From NCBI GenBank assembly GCA_902796005.1, contig CADBNF010000032.1, positions 1 through 64,000 of the forward strand: a DNA stretch of 64,000 nucleotides, written 5' to 3'. The stretch comes from an uncultured Lachnospiraceae bacterium (GTDB lineage Bacteria; Bacillota; Clostridia; Lachnospirales; Lachnospiraceae). The translations under genes and the position numbers were made by a program. The notes under the pieces were generated by a model. That model was not told the origin of the DNA and made no database searches. It worked only from the letters and a program-made list of their open reading frames with translations. Of this stretch, positions 32,895 through 41,924 are shown one piece after another. The first letter of the stretch is position 1. The number at the start of each line of letters is the position of its first letter.

Positions 32895-33902
32895 ATGAAC
32901 CAGGCTTTCGGCATTGATCTGGGTACCGATACGGTCAAAATCTATGACCGCCGGGAGGACAGCATTACCATTGATAAGAATATGATCGCCTTAAGGCTTC
33001 CGGACAAGGTGGTGGCCATCGGCAACGATGCCTACGAGATGTTCGAGCGGCAGCCCCGGGACATGGTGGTGGAATCCCCGGTTTCCGAAGGCCGTATCGC
33101 CAACGTCATGGAGACGGAGGCGGTGCTGCAGACCCTGCTTTTCCGGCAGAGGCATTACGTGGGCAGCAGGCAGGATATTTATTTTGCCGTTCCCATGGAT
33201 ACCACGGAGGTGGAGAGAAGGGCCTATGCTTCGGTAACCCGGCGGGGGAAGCTGAAGGACTGCAGCATTTATTTCATTGAAAAGCCCATGGCGGATGCCG
33301 CCGGACTGGGCATCAATACCAAGCGGACCAAGGGTGCCATGATTGTCAATATCGGCTCCGGCGTGACGGAAATCTCGGTGATTGCCGACGGCAGGGTGGT
33401 CTTAAGCCGGACGGTGCGTTTCGGCGGGAATACCATTGATGAGGAAATCGTCAATGCGGTCACCCGGAAAAACCACCTGCAGATAAGCATTAGGAGCGCG
33501 GAGCAGCTTAAGCTGATGTACGCTTCCCTGGAACCGGAGGTACCTGCGGAGGGCGCCCTGGTGCTGGGCATCGATACGGGCAACGGCCTTCCCCGGGAGG
33601 GCTATATTTCCTCCGCCACCATCGTGAACATCGTGAAGGAAAGCTTTTCCGGCTTTGCGAAGGATCTGCTCAGCTTTATTTCCCGGACGCCGCCCCAGGT
33701 GCGGGACATTATTTCCCTGACGGGCTTCATGGTCACGGGGGGCTCCTCGCGGATATCCGGCATCGTCCCCTTCCTTTCCGCAGCCTGCGGCATGCAGGCC
33801 CAGCTGTCGGACAATTACGAACTGAACACTGTAACCGGTTTAAAAGATATCATTAACGACCAGGACAGCGGCATTTTGCCCTATGTCCGTAAACGCAGGT
33901 AG
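32895..33902 (+). CDS. mreB: Rod shape-determining protein MreB
   Basis: This encodes 335 residues with an actin fold. The phosphate-1 loop is G-I-D-L-G-T-D-T-V, the phosphate-2 loop is V-N-I-G-S-G-V-T-E-I, and the adenosine loop is V-T-G-G-S-S-R-I-S-G. It polymerises on the inner membrane face and steers the rod complex encoded just downstream. The sequence drifts from the canonical MreB (for example, a shortened A-P-E-L/G-G-x-A-L-L region), as is common for Clostridial copies. It starts nine bases after radC. Confidence 0.93.
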   Translation: MNQAFGIDLGTDTVKIYDRREDSITIDKNMIALRLPDKVVAIGNDAYEMFERQPRDMVVESPVSEGRIANVMETEAVLQTLLFRQRHYVGSRQDIYFAVPMDTTEVERRAYASVTRRGKLKDCSIYFIEKPMADAAGLGINTKRTKGAMIVNIGSGVTEISVIADGRVVLSRTVRFGGNTIDEEIVNAVTRKNHLQISIRSAEQLKLMYASLEPEVPAEGALVLGIDTGNGLPREGYISSATIVNIVKESFSGFAKDLLSFISRTPPQVRDIISLTGFMVTGGSSRISGIVPFLSAACGMQAQLSDNYELNTVTGLKDIINDQDSGILPYVRKRR

Positions 33903-33904
33903 GC

Positions 33905-34747
33905 ATGAACAAGAAAACCGATAATACCAATAACAGATTAATCCTTATTGTCCTCACCCTCATCTGTGCCGCGGCCATCGTGCTGACCGGCACGGATATC
34001 GTGTCCATTTCCCCCATCCGCAAGGCCGCGGGTTACGTGATTGTTCCCATGCAGAAGGGCATCAATACCATCGGCACCTGGCTGACGGAGAAAAAGGACT
34101 ATTTCGGCAGGGCCAACGAGCTCAATGACCGGATTAAGGAGCTGGAGGAGCAGGTGGCGGACCTGCAGGAGGAGAATCTGGTCTTAAGTGAAAACCAGCA
34201 GGAGCTGAAGAGGCTTCGGGAGCTGTATTCCCTGGACGCCGGCTATTACGAGTATGAAAAGGTGGCGGCCACGGTGATTTCCAAGGATCCGGGCAACTGG
34301 TATTCCTCCTTTATCATCGACAAGGGCTCCGATGACGGCATCGCCGTGGACATGAATGTGATTTCCCAGGGCGGCCTTGTGGGCCTTGTCACCGACGTGG
34401 GCTCTCACTGGGCAATGGTGCGGGCCATCATTGACGACGCCAATTCCGTTTCCGCCATGACCCTGTCCAGGAACGATACCTGTATCGTTACCGGCGATCT
34501 GGTCCTTCTGGATGACGGCCTGGTGGCCTTCTCCCAGATGAATACGACCAATACCGTCACCGAGGGGGAGCGGATTGTCACCTCCAATATCAGTGACAAG
34601 TACCTGCCGGGCATCCTTATCGGCACCATCAACGAGATTTCCGAGGACAGCAACCACCTGACCCGCACGGGCACCATCATCCCGGCGGTGAATTTCAAAA
34701 GCATCCAGGAAGTCCTGGTTATCAAAACCCTGAAAAAGACGCCTTAA
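33905..34747 (+). CDS. mreC: Rod shape-determining protein MreC
   Basis: This encodes 280 residues. One membrane segment (about 10-32) is followed by a coiled coil (about 65-108) and a beta-rich extracellular domain with V-I-S-K-D-P-G-N-W-Y-S-S-F-I-I-D-K-G, a reliable MreC marker, and G-L-V-G. It scaffolds PBP2 and RodA outside the membrane. It begins two bases after the mreB stop, so it is coupled. Confidence 0.95.
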   Translation: MNKKTDNTNNRLILIVLTLICAAAIVLTGTDIVSISPIRKAAGYVIVPMQKGINTIGTWLTEKKDYFGRANELNDRIKELEEQVADLQEENLVLSENQQELKRLRELYSLDAGYYEYEKVAATVISKDPGNWYSSFIIDKGSDDGIAVDMNVISQGGLVGLVTDVGSHWAMVRAIIDDANSVSAMTLSRNDTCIVTGDLVLLDDGLVAFSQMNTTNTVTEGERIVTSNISDKYLPGILIGTINEISEDSNHLTRTGTIIPAVNFKSIQEVLVIKTLKKTP

Positions 34748-34759
34748 GGAACCCTGAAC

Positions 34760-35287
34760 ATGCGCAGAAGAATCATCATGCTTATCCTGATCCTGGCCTG
34801 TTTCCTGGCCCAGTGCACGGTCTGGGGCATGTTTCCCATCGGAAATGTAAAGCCCAACCTGCTCCTGGTGCTCACGGTGGCCTTTGCCCTGATGCGGGGA
34901 AGAAAGTCCGGCATGATTACCGGCCTGATTTCCGGCCTGGTTATGGATCTGTATTTTTCCAGATATTTCGGCCTGTGCGGCCTGATTTACATGTATATCG
35001 GGTATTTTGTCGGCGGCCTCTACAAATTTTTCTTTGACGAGGACATCCGCATGCCCATGCTGCTGGTGGCGGTGAGCGATTTTGCCTACGGCATTATCTA
35101 CTACCTGTTCCGGCTCCTGTTCAAGATGCGCTTTGATTTCGGCGCATACCTGAAGCACATTATTGTGCCCGAGCTGGTGTACACCGTCGCCGTAACCCTG
35201 GTCCTCTACAGGGTATTTTTCGTAATAAACCGTAAGCTTTCCGAACGGGAAAGGGAGGAAGAGGAGTCTCCCTGGTTGTTGAAATGA
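34760..35287 (+). CDS. mreD: Rod shape-determining protein MreD
   Basis: This encodes 175 residues with five or six membrane segments and little else. P-N-L-L-L-V-L-T-V-A-F-A-L-M-R-G is a typical MreD block, and L-I-S-G-L-V-M-D-L-Y another. It is a membrane partner of MreC, identified by hydrophobicity, these blocks and position. Its final codons overlap the PBP2 gene by four bases. Confidence 0.9.
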   Translation: MRRRIIMLILILACFLAQCTVWGMFPIGNVKPNLLLVLTVAFALMRGRKSGMITGLISGLVMDLYFSRYFGLCGLIYMYIGYFVGGLYKFFFDEDIRMPMLLVAVSDFAYGIIYYLFRLLFKMRFDFGAYLKHIIVPELVYTVAVTLVLYRVFFVINRKLSEREREEEESPWLLK

Positions 35288-38172
35288 GAAGATTTTTCAT
35301 CAGAGTATTTTCACACAGATCGGTTATCCTGCTGCTCATCTTTCTGGTCATGAGCATTATTCTCGGTGTCCGTCTTTTCGATCTGCAGATCGTGCACGGC
35401 GAGGAATACGAGGCCGGGTTTACGGATAAAACCACCAAAACCCGCCGCCTGGAGGGCACCAGGGGAAATATCTATGACTGTGAAGGCCGCCTGGTGGCCG
35501 GGAATCGGCTGAGCAATGCGGTGCTTCTGGAGGATTCCGGCTCCTACAATTCCATCAGGGAGAAAAACCTGAGCTTAAACGGTGAAATCTACCGGCTTAT
35601 CCACATGATAGAGGGCTGCGGCGACAGCATGGTGGACGAGTTCCACATCGATATGGATGAGAACGGCAATTTCATCTATGACGTGGGTGAGGGCAGGACC
35701 AGGAACCGGTTCCGCGCGGATATTTACGGGCGGAAAACCATCTCCGAGCTGACGGAGGAGGAGTTAAGCGCCACCCCCTACGACATTATGTCCCTTCTGT
35801 GCAGCAGCGAATACTTTGCCCTGTACAACGAGGACCGGCCCTATACGGAGGAGGAGCTGACCTCCCACGGCCTTCCCCTGACCTTTACCAGGGAAGAGGA
35901 ACTGAAGATTGTCCGGGTGCGCTACCAGCTTTTCCTGACCAGCTACCGGAAATACGTCCAGGTTAACATTGCCAGCGACGTCAGCGACGAAACCGTTGCG
36001 GCCATCATGGAGAACCTTTCCGATCTGACCGGCGTCAGCATCGGCGAGGAATCCTTACGGGTATACAATTATGCGGAATGCATGGCGCCGATCATCGGCT
36101 ACACCGGAAGGCCCTCCGAGGAGGAACTGGAGGAGCTCTCCGCCGTAAGGGAGGACTATACCAGCTCCTCCATTATCGGCAAGGCCGGCCTGGAGCAGGT
36201 GATGGAGACGGTGCTCCAGGGCTATGACGGCTCCGTACAGGTGGGCGTGAACAACCTGGGCAAGGTGCTTACCGTGTATGAAAATACCCGGGTCAATCCC
36301 CGGGTGGGCAATGACGTGCACATCACCATCGACTGTGAACTGCAGAATGCGGTGTACCAGATCCTGGAGCAGCGTATTGCAGGCATCGTCGTATCCAATA
36401 TCGTGGATGCCAAATACCGGGTGCCGACGGACGTGGAGGCCGGCAATATCGTGATTCCCTCCTATGACGTGTATACCGCCCTTATCAACAACTCCGTGGT
36501 GGATATCGAGCATTTTGCCGCGGAGGACGCCTCTCCCACGGAGAAGAGCCTGCAGGTTGTGTACGAGCAGCGCAGGGCGGAAATCTTTGCCTGGCTGGCC
36601 CAGGAGCTTCTGGGAGAAGGAAGCGGCACGCCCGTGGCTTCCCTGACCGAAGAGTACGCGGACTACGCCCATTATATCGGCGATGATTTCCTTGTGGATG
36701 CCACATACATCATCAAGCCCTCGGGCGAATATACCCGGCAGGAGGATTACCAGCGCTGGCAGAACGGGGAGCTCAGCCTGAAGCAGTACATCGAGGCGGC
36801 CATCGTGCAGAACTGGCTGGATATGAGCATCCTGTCCGATTCCTCCGTCTACCTGGATTCCGCAGGGGTGTACCGGCTGCTGTATGATTACCTGTCCGCC
36901 TACCTGGCAGAGGATCTTTCCTTTGACAAGCTGATTTACAACCATATGCTTTTCAACGATTATATTTCGCCCTACGAGATTATCGTTGCGCTCTATGACC
37001 AGGGTGTGCTGGTGTATGATGCCCTTTACGAGCAGCTGCTGAACGGCCACATTACGCCCTGCCAGCTTATCATGGAGAAAATTTCCACCCTGGATATCAA
37101 GCCCAAGCAGCTGGCCCTGGATCCCTGTTCCGGCTCCATGGTGGTCCTGGACCCCAATACCGGCTATGTCAAGGCCCTGGTTACCTACCCCGGCTATGAC
37201 AACAACCGGCTGGCCAATACCATGGATACGGACTACTATTATGAACTCCTGGACGACCTGTCCACGCCCTTCTACAACAAGGCGACCCAGCAGCTGACGG
37301 CGCCCGGCTCCACCTTCAAGCCGGTCATGGCGGCAGCGGGCCTGAATGAAGGCGTGATAGACGATTTCACCATTATCAACTGCAACGGCCTCTTCGGTGA
37401 GGGCCTGGTGGAAGAGGGCGACCAGCTCCACTGCTGGTACCGTACCGGCCACGGGGATATGGACGTGGTAAATGCCATCGCCAATTCCTGCAACGTCTTC
37501 TTCTGTACCATCGGCTTCCGCCTGGGCCTGGAGCCCCAGGGAGTTTTCATCCCGAGCAAATCCCTGGATATGATTGCCCGGTATGCTTCCTTGCTGAACC
37601 TGGATACCAGAACGGGCATCCAGATCGCGGAATCCGCGCCTTCGGTCTCCGACAAGATGCCGATTCCCTCCTCCATCGGACAGGGCACCCATCTGTATAC
37701 AACAACCCAGCTGGCCCGGTATGCCGCTACCTTACGCAACAACGGTACCAGCTACACACTGAACCTGATTGACCGGGTACAGGATCCCGACGGCACCGTC
37801 ATCGAGCAGTTCGGGCCGGAGGTGGCAAGACAGGGAGACCTTCCGGAATGGATCTGGTACCGCATCCGCCAGGGCATGCGGCAGGTGATTACGGACAATG
37901 AGTTCTTCGAGAACTACCCCGTAGCGGTTTACGGAAAGACCGGTACGGCCGAGGAATCCAAGACCCGGCCCAACCATGCCCTTTTTGTCGGCTATTCCCA
38001 CCTGGAGGGCTTTGAGGATATTGCCTTTGCAACCCGTATCGCCAACGGCTATTCCTCCACAAACGCTTTGCTCACCACCAAGGACATGCTGGACTATTAT
38101 TATCACGTTACCGACGACGTCCTGACGGGCGAATCCGCCACCGAAGGACTTTCCAGTACGGTTACCGACTGA
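35284..38172 (+). CDS. mrdA: Penicillin-binding protein 2 (elongation transpeptidase), enlarged
   Basis: This encodes 962 residues, against about 630-720 in most species. After a membrane anchor (about 13-35) and the dimerisation domain with R-G-x-I-Y-D, the transpeptidase motifs are S676-T-F-K, S735-C-N and K885-T-G. Between the V-x-I-T-I-D-C-E-L-Q segment and the transpeptidase core is an insertion of roughly 230 residues (about 375-610), helical and acidic, without catalytic motifs. The enzyme cross-links peptidoglycan during side-wall growth with RodA, encoded 18 bases on. Large PBP2s with such inserts occur in Lachnospiraceae; what the insert does is not known to me. Confidence 0.93.
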   Translation: MRRFFIRVFSHRSVILLLIFLVMSIILGVRLFDLQIVHGEEYEAGFTDKTTKTRRLEGTRGNIYDCEGRLVAGNRLSNAVLLEDSGSYNSIREKNLSLNGEIYRLIHMIEGCGDSMVDEFHIDMDENGNFIYDVGEGRTRNRFRADIYGRKTISELTEEELSATPYDIMSLLCSSEYFALYNEDRPYTEEELTSHGLPLTFTREEELKIVRVRYQLFLTSYRKYVQVNIASDVSDETVAAIMENLSDLTGVSIGEESLRVYNYAECMAPIIGYTGRPSEEELEELSAVREDYTSSSIIGKAGLEQVMETVLQGYDGSVQVGVNNLGKVLTVYENTRVNPRVGNDVHITIDCELQNAVYQILEQRIAGIVVSNIVDAKYRVPTDVEAGNIVIPSYDVYTALINNSVVDIEHFAAEDASPTEKSLQVVYEQRRAEIFAWLAQELLGEGSGTPVASLTEEYADYAHYIGDDFLVDATYIIKPSGEYTRQEDYQRWQNGELSLKQYIEAAIVQNWLDMSILSDSSVYLDSAGVYRLLYDYLSAYLAEDLSFDKLIYNHMLFNDYISPYEIIVALYDQGVLVYDALYEQLLNGHITPCQLIMEKISTLDIKPKQLALDPCSGSMVVLDPNTGYVKALVTYPGYDNNRLANTMDTDYYYELLDDLSTPFYNKATQQLTAPGSTFKPVMAAAGLNEGVIDDFTIINCNGLFGEGLVEEGDQLHCWYRTGHGDMDVVNAIANSCNVFFCTIGFRLGLEPQGVFIPSKSLDMIARYASLLNLDTRTGIQIAESAPSVSDKMPIPSSIGQGTHLYTTTQLARYAATLRNNGTSYTLNLIDRVQDPDGTVIEQFGPEVARQGDLPEWIWYRIRQGMRQVITDNEFFENYPVAVYGKTGTAEESKTRPNHALFVGYSHLEGFEDIAFATRIANGYSSTNALLTTKDMLDYYYHVTDDVLTGESATEGLSSTVTD

Positions 38173-38190
38173 TCGCACAGAGGTTTATTT

Positions 38191-39348
38191 ATGCTGAAAC
38201 AGTACCGTTTACGGGATTACAATTTCAGACTTCTCATTTATATGGCCGTACTGGGCACCTTCGGGGTGCTCCTGGTAGGGTCTGCCGACGCGTCCTTAAG
38301 AAACCGGCAGCTGGTAGGCCTTCTGGCGGGCATGATCATTACCGTGGTCATTTCCCTTATCGATTACAGCTGGGTACTGTATTTTCACCGGATACTGTAC
38401 ATCCTGAACATAGCCCTGCTGGTGATGGTCCTGCTGTACGGCTCCAATAAAAAGGGCGCTTCCCGGTGGATGGACCTGGGCTTTATCCAGTTCCAGCCCA
38501 CGGAGCTGGCCAAGGTCATAATTGTATTGTTCTTTGCCGGCTTCTTCATGAAGCATGAGAAGGACCTGAATACCTTCAAGACCATACTGCTGTCCCTGAT
38601 ACTGATTGCCATTCCCCTGGGGCTTATCCTGCGGCAGCCTGACCTGAAGAACACCCTGACCATCCTGGTGCTTTTCTGCATTCTGGTTTATGCCGCGGGC
38701 CTGAGCTACAAAAACATAGGAAAGGCGCTGCTTATCATACTGCCCATTGTGGTGACGGGCTTCCTTCTGATTACCCAGACGGACCTGCCCATTCTTTCCG
38801 ATTACCAGAAGGACAGGATCATGAGCTTCCTGGACTCCGACAATGACGCCTATTCCGAGGACATCATCCAGCAGAACAATTCCATCATGGCCATCGGGTC
38901 CGGAAGGCTTACGGGAAAAGGCCTGAACAATGACGATGTAAATTCCTCCAACAAGGGTAATTTCGTGGCGGAAAACCAGAACGACTTTATTTTCGCGGTA
39001 GCGGGAGAGGAGCTGGGCTTTGCAGGCTGCATCGTAATCCTTGCCCTGGAATTTCTCATAAGCTTTGAATGCATACTGACCGGTATACGGGCCAAGGACA
39101 AGGCAGGAAACCTGATCTGCTGCGGGGCGGCAAGCCTGACGGCGGTGCAGGGCTTTATCAATATCTGCGTGGCCACGGGGCTGATGCCGAACACGGGCAC
39201 GAACCTGCCCTTCGTCAGCTACGGTCTGACCTCTTTACTGAGCCTTTGCATTATCATGGGCTTCGTGCTGAACGTCGGCCTGCAGAGAAAGCGGTATACC
39301 GGCAAGGCCGGACAGCCCGTCCGCCTGCAGATGGAGAGAGACAGATAA
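38191..39348 (+). CDS. rodA: RodA-type peptidoglycan glycosyltransferase (SEDS family)
   Basis: This encodes 385 residues with about ten membrane segments. SEDS blocks seen are R-Q-L-V-G-L-L-A-G, G-A-S-R-W-M-D-L-G-F-I-Q-F-Q-P-T-E-L-A-K, R-Q-P-D-L-K-N-T, F-V-A-E-N-Q-N-D-F-I-F-A-V-A-G-E-E-L-G, and a late G-L-M-P-N-T-G-T-N-L-P-F-V-S-Y-G. The Asp in the long extracellular loop is expected to be catalytic. It polymerises glycan strands with PBP2. Context favours RodA over FtsW. Confidence 0.95.
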   Translation: MLKQYRLRDYNFRLLIYMAVLGTFGVLLVGSADASLRNRQLVGLLAGMIITVVISLIDYSWVLYFHRILYILNIALLVMVLLYGSNKKGASRWMDLGFIQFQPTELAKVIIVLFFAGFFMKHEKDLNTFKTILLSLILIAIPLGLILRQPDLKNTLTILVLFCILVYAAGLSYKNIGKALLIILPIVVTGFLLITQTDLPILSDYQKDRIMSFLDSDNDAYSEDIIQQNNSIMAIGSGRLTGKGLNNDDVNSSNKGNFVAENQNDFIFAVAGEELGFAGCIVILALEFLISFECILTGIRAKDKAGNLICCGAASLTAVQGFINICVATGLMPNTGTNLPFVSYGLTSLLSLCIIMGFVLNVGLQRKRYTGKAGQPVRLQMERDR

Positions 39349-39363
39349 AAGGATAAACAGTAC

Positions 39364-40374
39364 ATGGAAACCGAAGAAAAACAGCGGAAACTGAACCCGA
39401 ACAGGCTGATCCTTATCATGCTTGCCGTGATTGCAGGGCTGACAGCCCTGCTGTTTTTCGTGCGCCACAAAGGCCTGCAGGTGCTGGACGTTTCCGAAAG
39501 CTATACGGCCTACGGGAAGGGGGAGGAGAACTTTACCCGCCTTACGCCCTTTGCCGATGATCTTACGGTTTCCGATCCTTCCGTGGTTATCGAAGGCCTG
39601 CGCCTGACCCAGACAACGGAAAGAGCCCTTCTGTTCAATCTGGACGACAATACGCCGCTTTTTGCCCAGGGCATCTATACAAAGGCCTATCCGGCCTCCC
39701 TTTCCAAGCTGATGACCGCCATCATGACCATGCGCTTCTGCGACATGGAGGAAACCATGGTGATGGAGCCGGGGGATTTTGACCTGGAGGAGGGCTCCCA
39801 GGTATCGGGCATGCAGCCCGGGGACACCGTGACCATCGGCCAGCTTTTCCATGCCCTGGTGGTGTATTCCGCCAACGACGCGGCCATGGCCCTGGCCCGG
39901 AGGATTGACGGGTCTGTGGAGGTCTTTGTAGAGGAGATGAACCAGATAGCCGGAGAAATGGGCCTGGTCAATACCCATTTTACGAATCCCACGGGTCTGC
40001 ACGATCCGGAGAATTATTCCTGTGCCTATGATATCTACCTGCTCCTACGGGAGGCGTTCCGGTACACTGCCTACCAGGATGCGGCCAGGCTGAACGTCTA
40101 TACCCTGCGGGTGACCACGGCCGAGGGCGGAACCCGGACGAGGGTGCTGGATTCCACGGATAAATTCCTTACTGGAGAGAGAAGTCTTCCTGCCGGCGTT
40201 ACCCTGCTGGGCGGTAAAACCGGGACCACGCCGGAGGCCGGCGCGAACCTGGCGGTCTTTGTCCAGAATAAGATGGGCGTGCCCTATATTGCCGTGATCA
40301 TGAATGCAGATACCCGGGCCGTGCTCTATGACGACATGTATACACTTCTTTCCGCGGTGAACCGGGAGGCGTAA
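39364..40374 (+). CDS. D-alanyl-D-alanine carboxypeptidase (S11 family)
   Basis: This encodes 336 residues. One N-terminal membrane segment (about 17-36) acts as signal or anchor. The active site motifs are S112-L-S-K115, S169-A-N171 and K285-T-G287, the standard S11 trio. It trims the terminal D-Ala of stem peptides and so limits cross-linking. It lacks the usual C-terminal amphipathic anchor domain of DacA proteins, so the N-terminal helix probably holds it at the membrane. It is the last gene of the elongation operon. Confidence 0.92.
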   Translation: METEEKQRKLNPNRLILIMLAVIAGLTALLFFVRHKGLQVLDVSESYTAYGKGEENFTRLTPFADDLTVSDPSVVIEGLRLTQTTERALLFNLDDNTPLFAQGIYTKAYPASLSKLMTAIMTMRFCDMEETMVMEPGDFDLEEGSQVSGMQPGDTVTIGQLFHALVVYSANDAAMALARRIDGSVEVFVEEMNQIAGEMGLVNTHFTNPTGLHDPENYSCAYDIYLLLREAFRYTAYQDAARLNVYTLRVTTAEGGTRTRVLDSTDKFLTGERSLPAGVTLLGGKTGTTPEAGANLAVFVQNKMGVPYIAVIMNADTRAVLYDDMYTLLSAVNREA

Positions 40375-40511
40375 AGCTACCATCCTTGGTATGCCGCGGC
40401 TTTTTCTACACCATATCTTGTAAAATAATACAGAATTAATACAGAATACACATAAATATTACAATTTTATTGCAAAAATTTAAATTTTTGCTTTATTTTT
40501 ATACCGTCCTG

Positions 40512-40653
40512 TGTTATACTGGGGGCGTGCGGGGAGAAGACTGCCCTTTTTTCTGATGCATTCCGGGAAGTGAAGGGTTCCGGAAAAGGGAAAAAACGGT
40601 GTCTTGCACGGCTGTGCCTTTGCACGGCAAGGGGGGATTAACGAGGTGTAGAA
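40512..40653 (+). promoter_or_regulatory. Extended -10 promoter and structured leader of the 3D-domain gene
   Basis: TGT-TATACT at 40512-40520 is an extended -10. The leader of about 125 bases contains CTTGC/GCAAG with an inner GTGC/GCAC arm (about 40600-40630), directly before the G-rich stretch that precedes the AACGAGGTG ribosome site. I could not match it to a known riboswitch class. The preceding 40375-40511 is AT-rich and holds no gene I can support. Confidence 0.45.
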
Positions 40654-41757
40654 ATGCATACGATTAAATCCCGGAAAACAATCCTGCCCATTCTTCTTAT
40701 CCTGGTTCTGGCAGTATCCCTGCCTGCAATCGCATCCACGCGGGATGAGATTGAAGAAACACAGTATGAACGGCAGTACACGAAGGACCGCATGGTCTCC
40801 GCCCAGGAACGGCTGGCAGCACTGGAGGCGAAAAAAGGCGATACCGAGGCTTACCTGACTGAGCTGGTTTCCCAGATGGACAGCCTGGCGGCAGAGTTTG
40901 AGGACCTGCAGAACCAGTATGATGCCAAAGCCCTGGAGCTGGCAGCTTTGCAGGATGACTATGAGGCTGCCCTGCAGCAGGAAAAAGAGCAGTACGACGA
41001 CATGAAGCTTCGGATTCAGTACCTGTATGAATCCAATACGGGAACCGGCGCCCTGGAGGTGCTTTTCTCCGGAGAAACCATTACCGATTTCCTGAGCCGG
41101 TCCGAAGCCATCAGCCAGATCCACGCCTATGACCGGGCGCTGATGTCGGAATACGAAGATACCCGGAAGAACATCGAGGAACGCCGGCAGAAGCTTCTGG
41201 AGGAACAGGAGAAGATTACAGGCCTGCAGGAAGAGTGCACCGACAAGAAGAATGAGATTCACGAGCTCTACTCCCTGGCCTATGTGGAAATGGAAGAGTG
41301 CCTGAACGGCATCTCCTCCGCACAGAATGAACTGAATGCCCTGGCGGAGAATCTTTCCGCCCAGGATGCGAGACTGCAGGGACTGCTGACCCGGTACTAC
41401 AACGAGGAGGGCGTGAATTACGCCGGCTCCTACGTGATACCGGAGAATATTTCGGCCTCCGGATCGGCAGAGGGCATGAACCTCACCTATCTGGGGTATT
41501 TTACCCTGACCGCTTACTGTCCCTGTCCCCTGTGCAACGGTCCCTATACCGGCACGGCCTCCGGAGCGCCCCTTACCTCCGGCCATACCGTAGCCATGGG
41601 CGGCCTGCCCTTCGGGACGAAGCTGTACATCAATGGCACCATCTATACGGTGGAAGACAGGGGTACGCCCTACGGCTGGGTGGATATTTATTTCGATACC
41701 CACGAGGAAACAGAGGCCTTTGGCATGCGCTACGCCGACGTTTACCTTGTAAACTGA
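40654..41757 (+). CDS. Secreted coiled-coil protein with C-terminal 3D domain
   Basis: This encodes 367 residues. A signal peptide (about 1-28, ending at A-I-A-S) is followed by a long coiled coil (about 30-245), similar in style to the PcsB/EnvC N-terminus. The C-terminal 3D domain (about 278-367) starts at G-Y-F-T-L-T-A-Y-C-P-C-P and includes the Asp residues that name it, in V-E-D-R-G and V-D-I-Y-F-D. The 3D fold is related to lytic transglycosylase barrels, so peptidoglycan cleavage is probable. C-P-C-P-L-C could form a disulfide or metal site. It is monocistronic between its own promoter and a strong terminator. Confidence 0.88.
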   Translation: MHTIKSRKTILPILLILVLAVSLPAIASTRDEIEETQYERQYTKDRMVSAQERLAALEAKKGDTEAYLTELVSQMDSLAAEFEDLQNQYDAKALELAALQDDYEAALQQEKEQYDDMKLRIQYLYESNTGTGALEVLFSGETITDFLSRSEAISQIHAYDRALMSEYEDTRKNIEERRQKLLEEQEKITGLQEECTDKKNEIHELYSLAYVEMEECLNGISSAQNELNALAENLSAQDARLQGLLTRYYNEEGVNYAGSYVIPENISASGSAEGMNLTYLGYFTLTAYCPCPLCNGPYTGTASGAPLTSGHTVAMGGLPFGTKLYINGTIYTVEDRGTPYGWVDIYFDTHEETEAFGMRYADVYLVN

Positions 41758-41770
41758 ACCAACAACAGAC

Positions 41771-41799
41771 AAAAGGCCTGCAGCTGCAGGCCTTTTTTT
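41771..41799 (+). terminator. Rho-independent terminator
   Basis: A 13-bp perfect palindrome (41771-41796) runs directly into a T-rich tail. It ends the 3D-domain gene. Confidence 0.92.
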
Positions 41800-41839
41800 C
41801 GTTCTCCGGGCTTACGGGGGCGGGAAAATGAACTGGGCA

Positions 41840-41868
41840 TTGAAATTTCAGGCAAAAGTCAGTATACT
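41840..41868 (+). promoter_or_regulatory. Sigma-A promoter of the deacetylase gene
   Basis: TTGAAA (41840-41845) and TATACT (41863-41868) have an ideal 17-bp spacer. The leader is about 50 bases. Confidence 0.75.
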
Positions 41869-41924
41869 ATCTGGATAGCGGCGTCTGTGAAACACCGCAA
41901 TGACAGCAAAAACGGAGCAGCATA

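Noticed and set aside
36055..37692. Minus-strand frame of 545 residues
   Set aside because: Entirely antisense to the transpeptidase part of PBP2, whose motifs prove the plus strand. The His- and Gly-rich composition is typical of a shadow frame.
40521..40653. c-di-AMP (ydaO) riboswitch before the 3D-domain gene
   Set aside because: Wall hydrolases often carry this element, but the conserved ydaO blocks are not present in the leader.
40480..41772. Minus-strand frame of 430 residues
   Set aside because: Antisense to the 3D-domain gene, which has a signal peptide, a promoter and a terminator in the plus direction.
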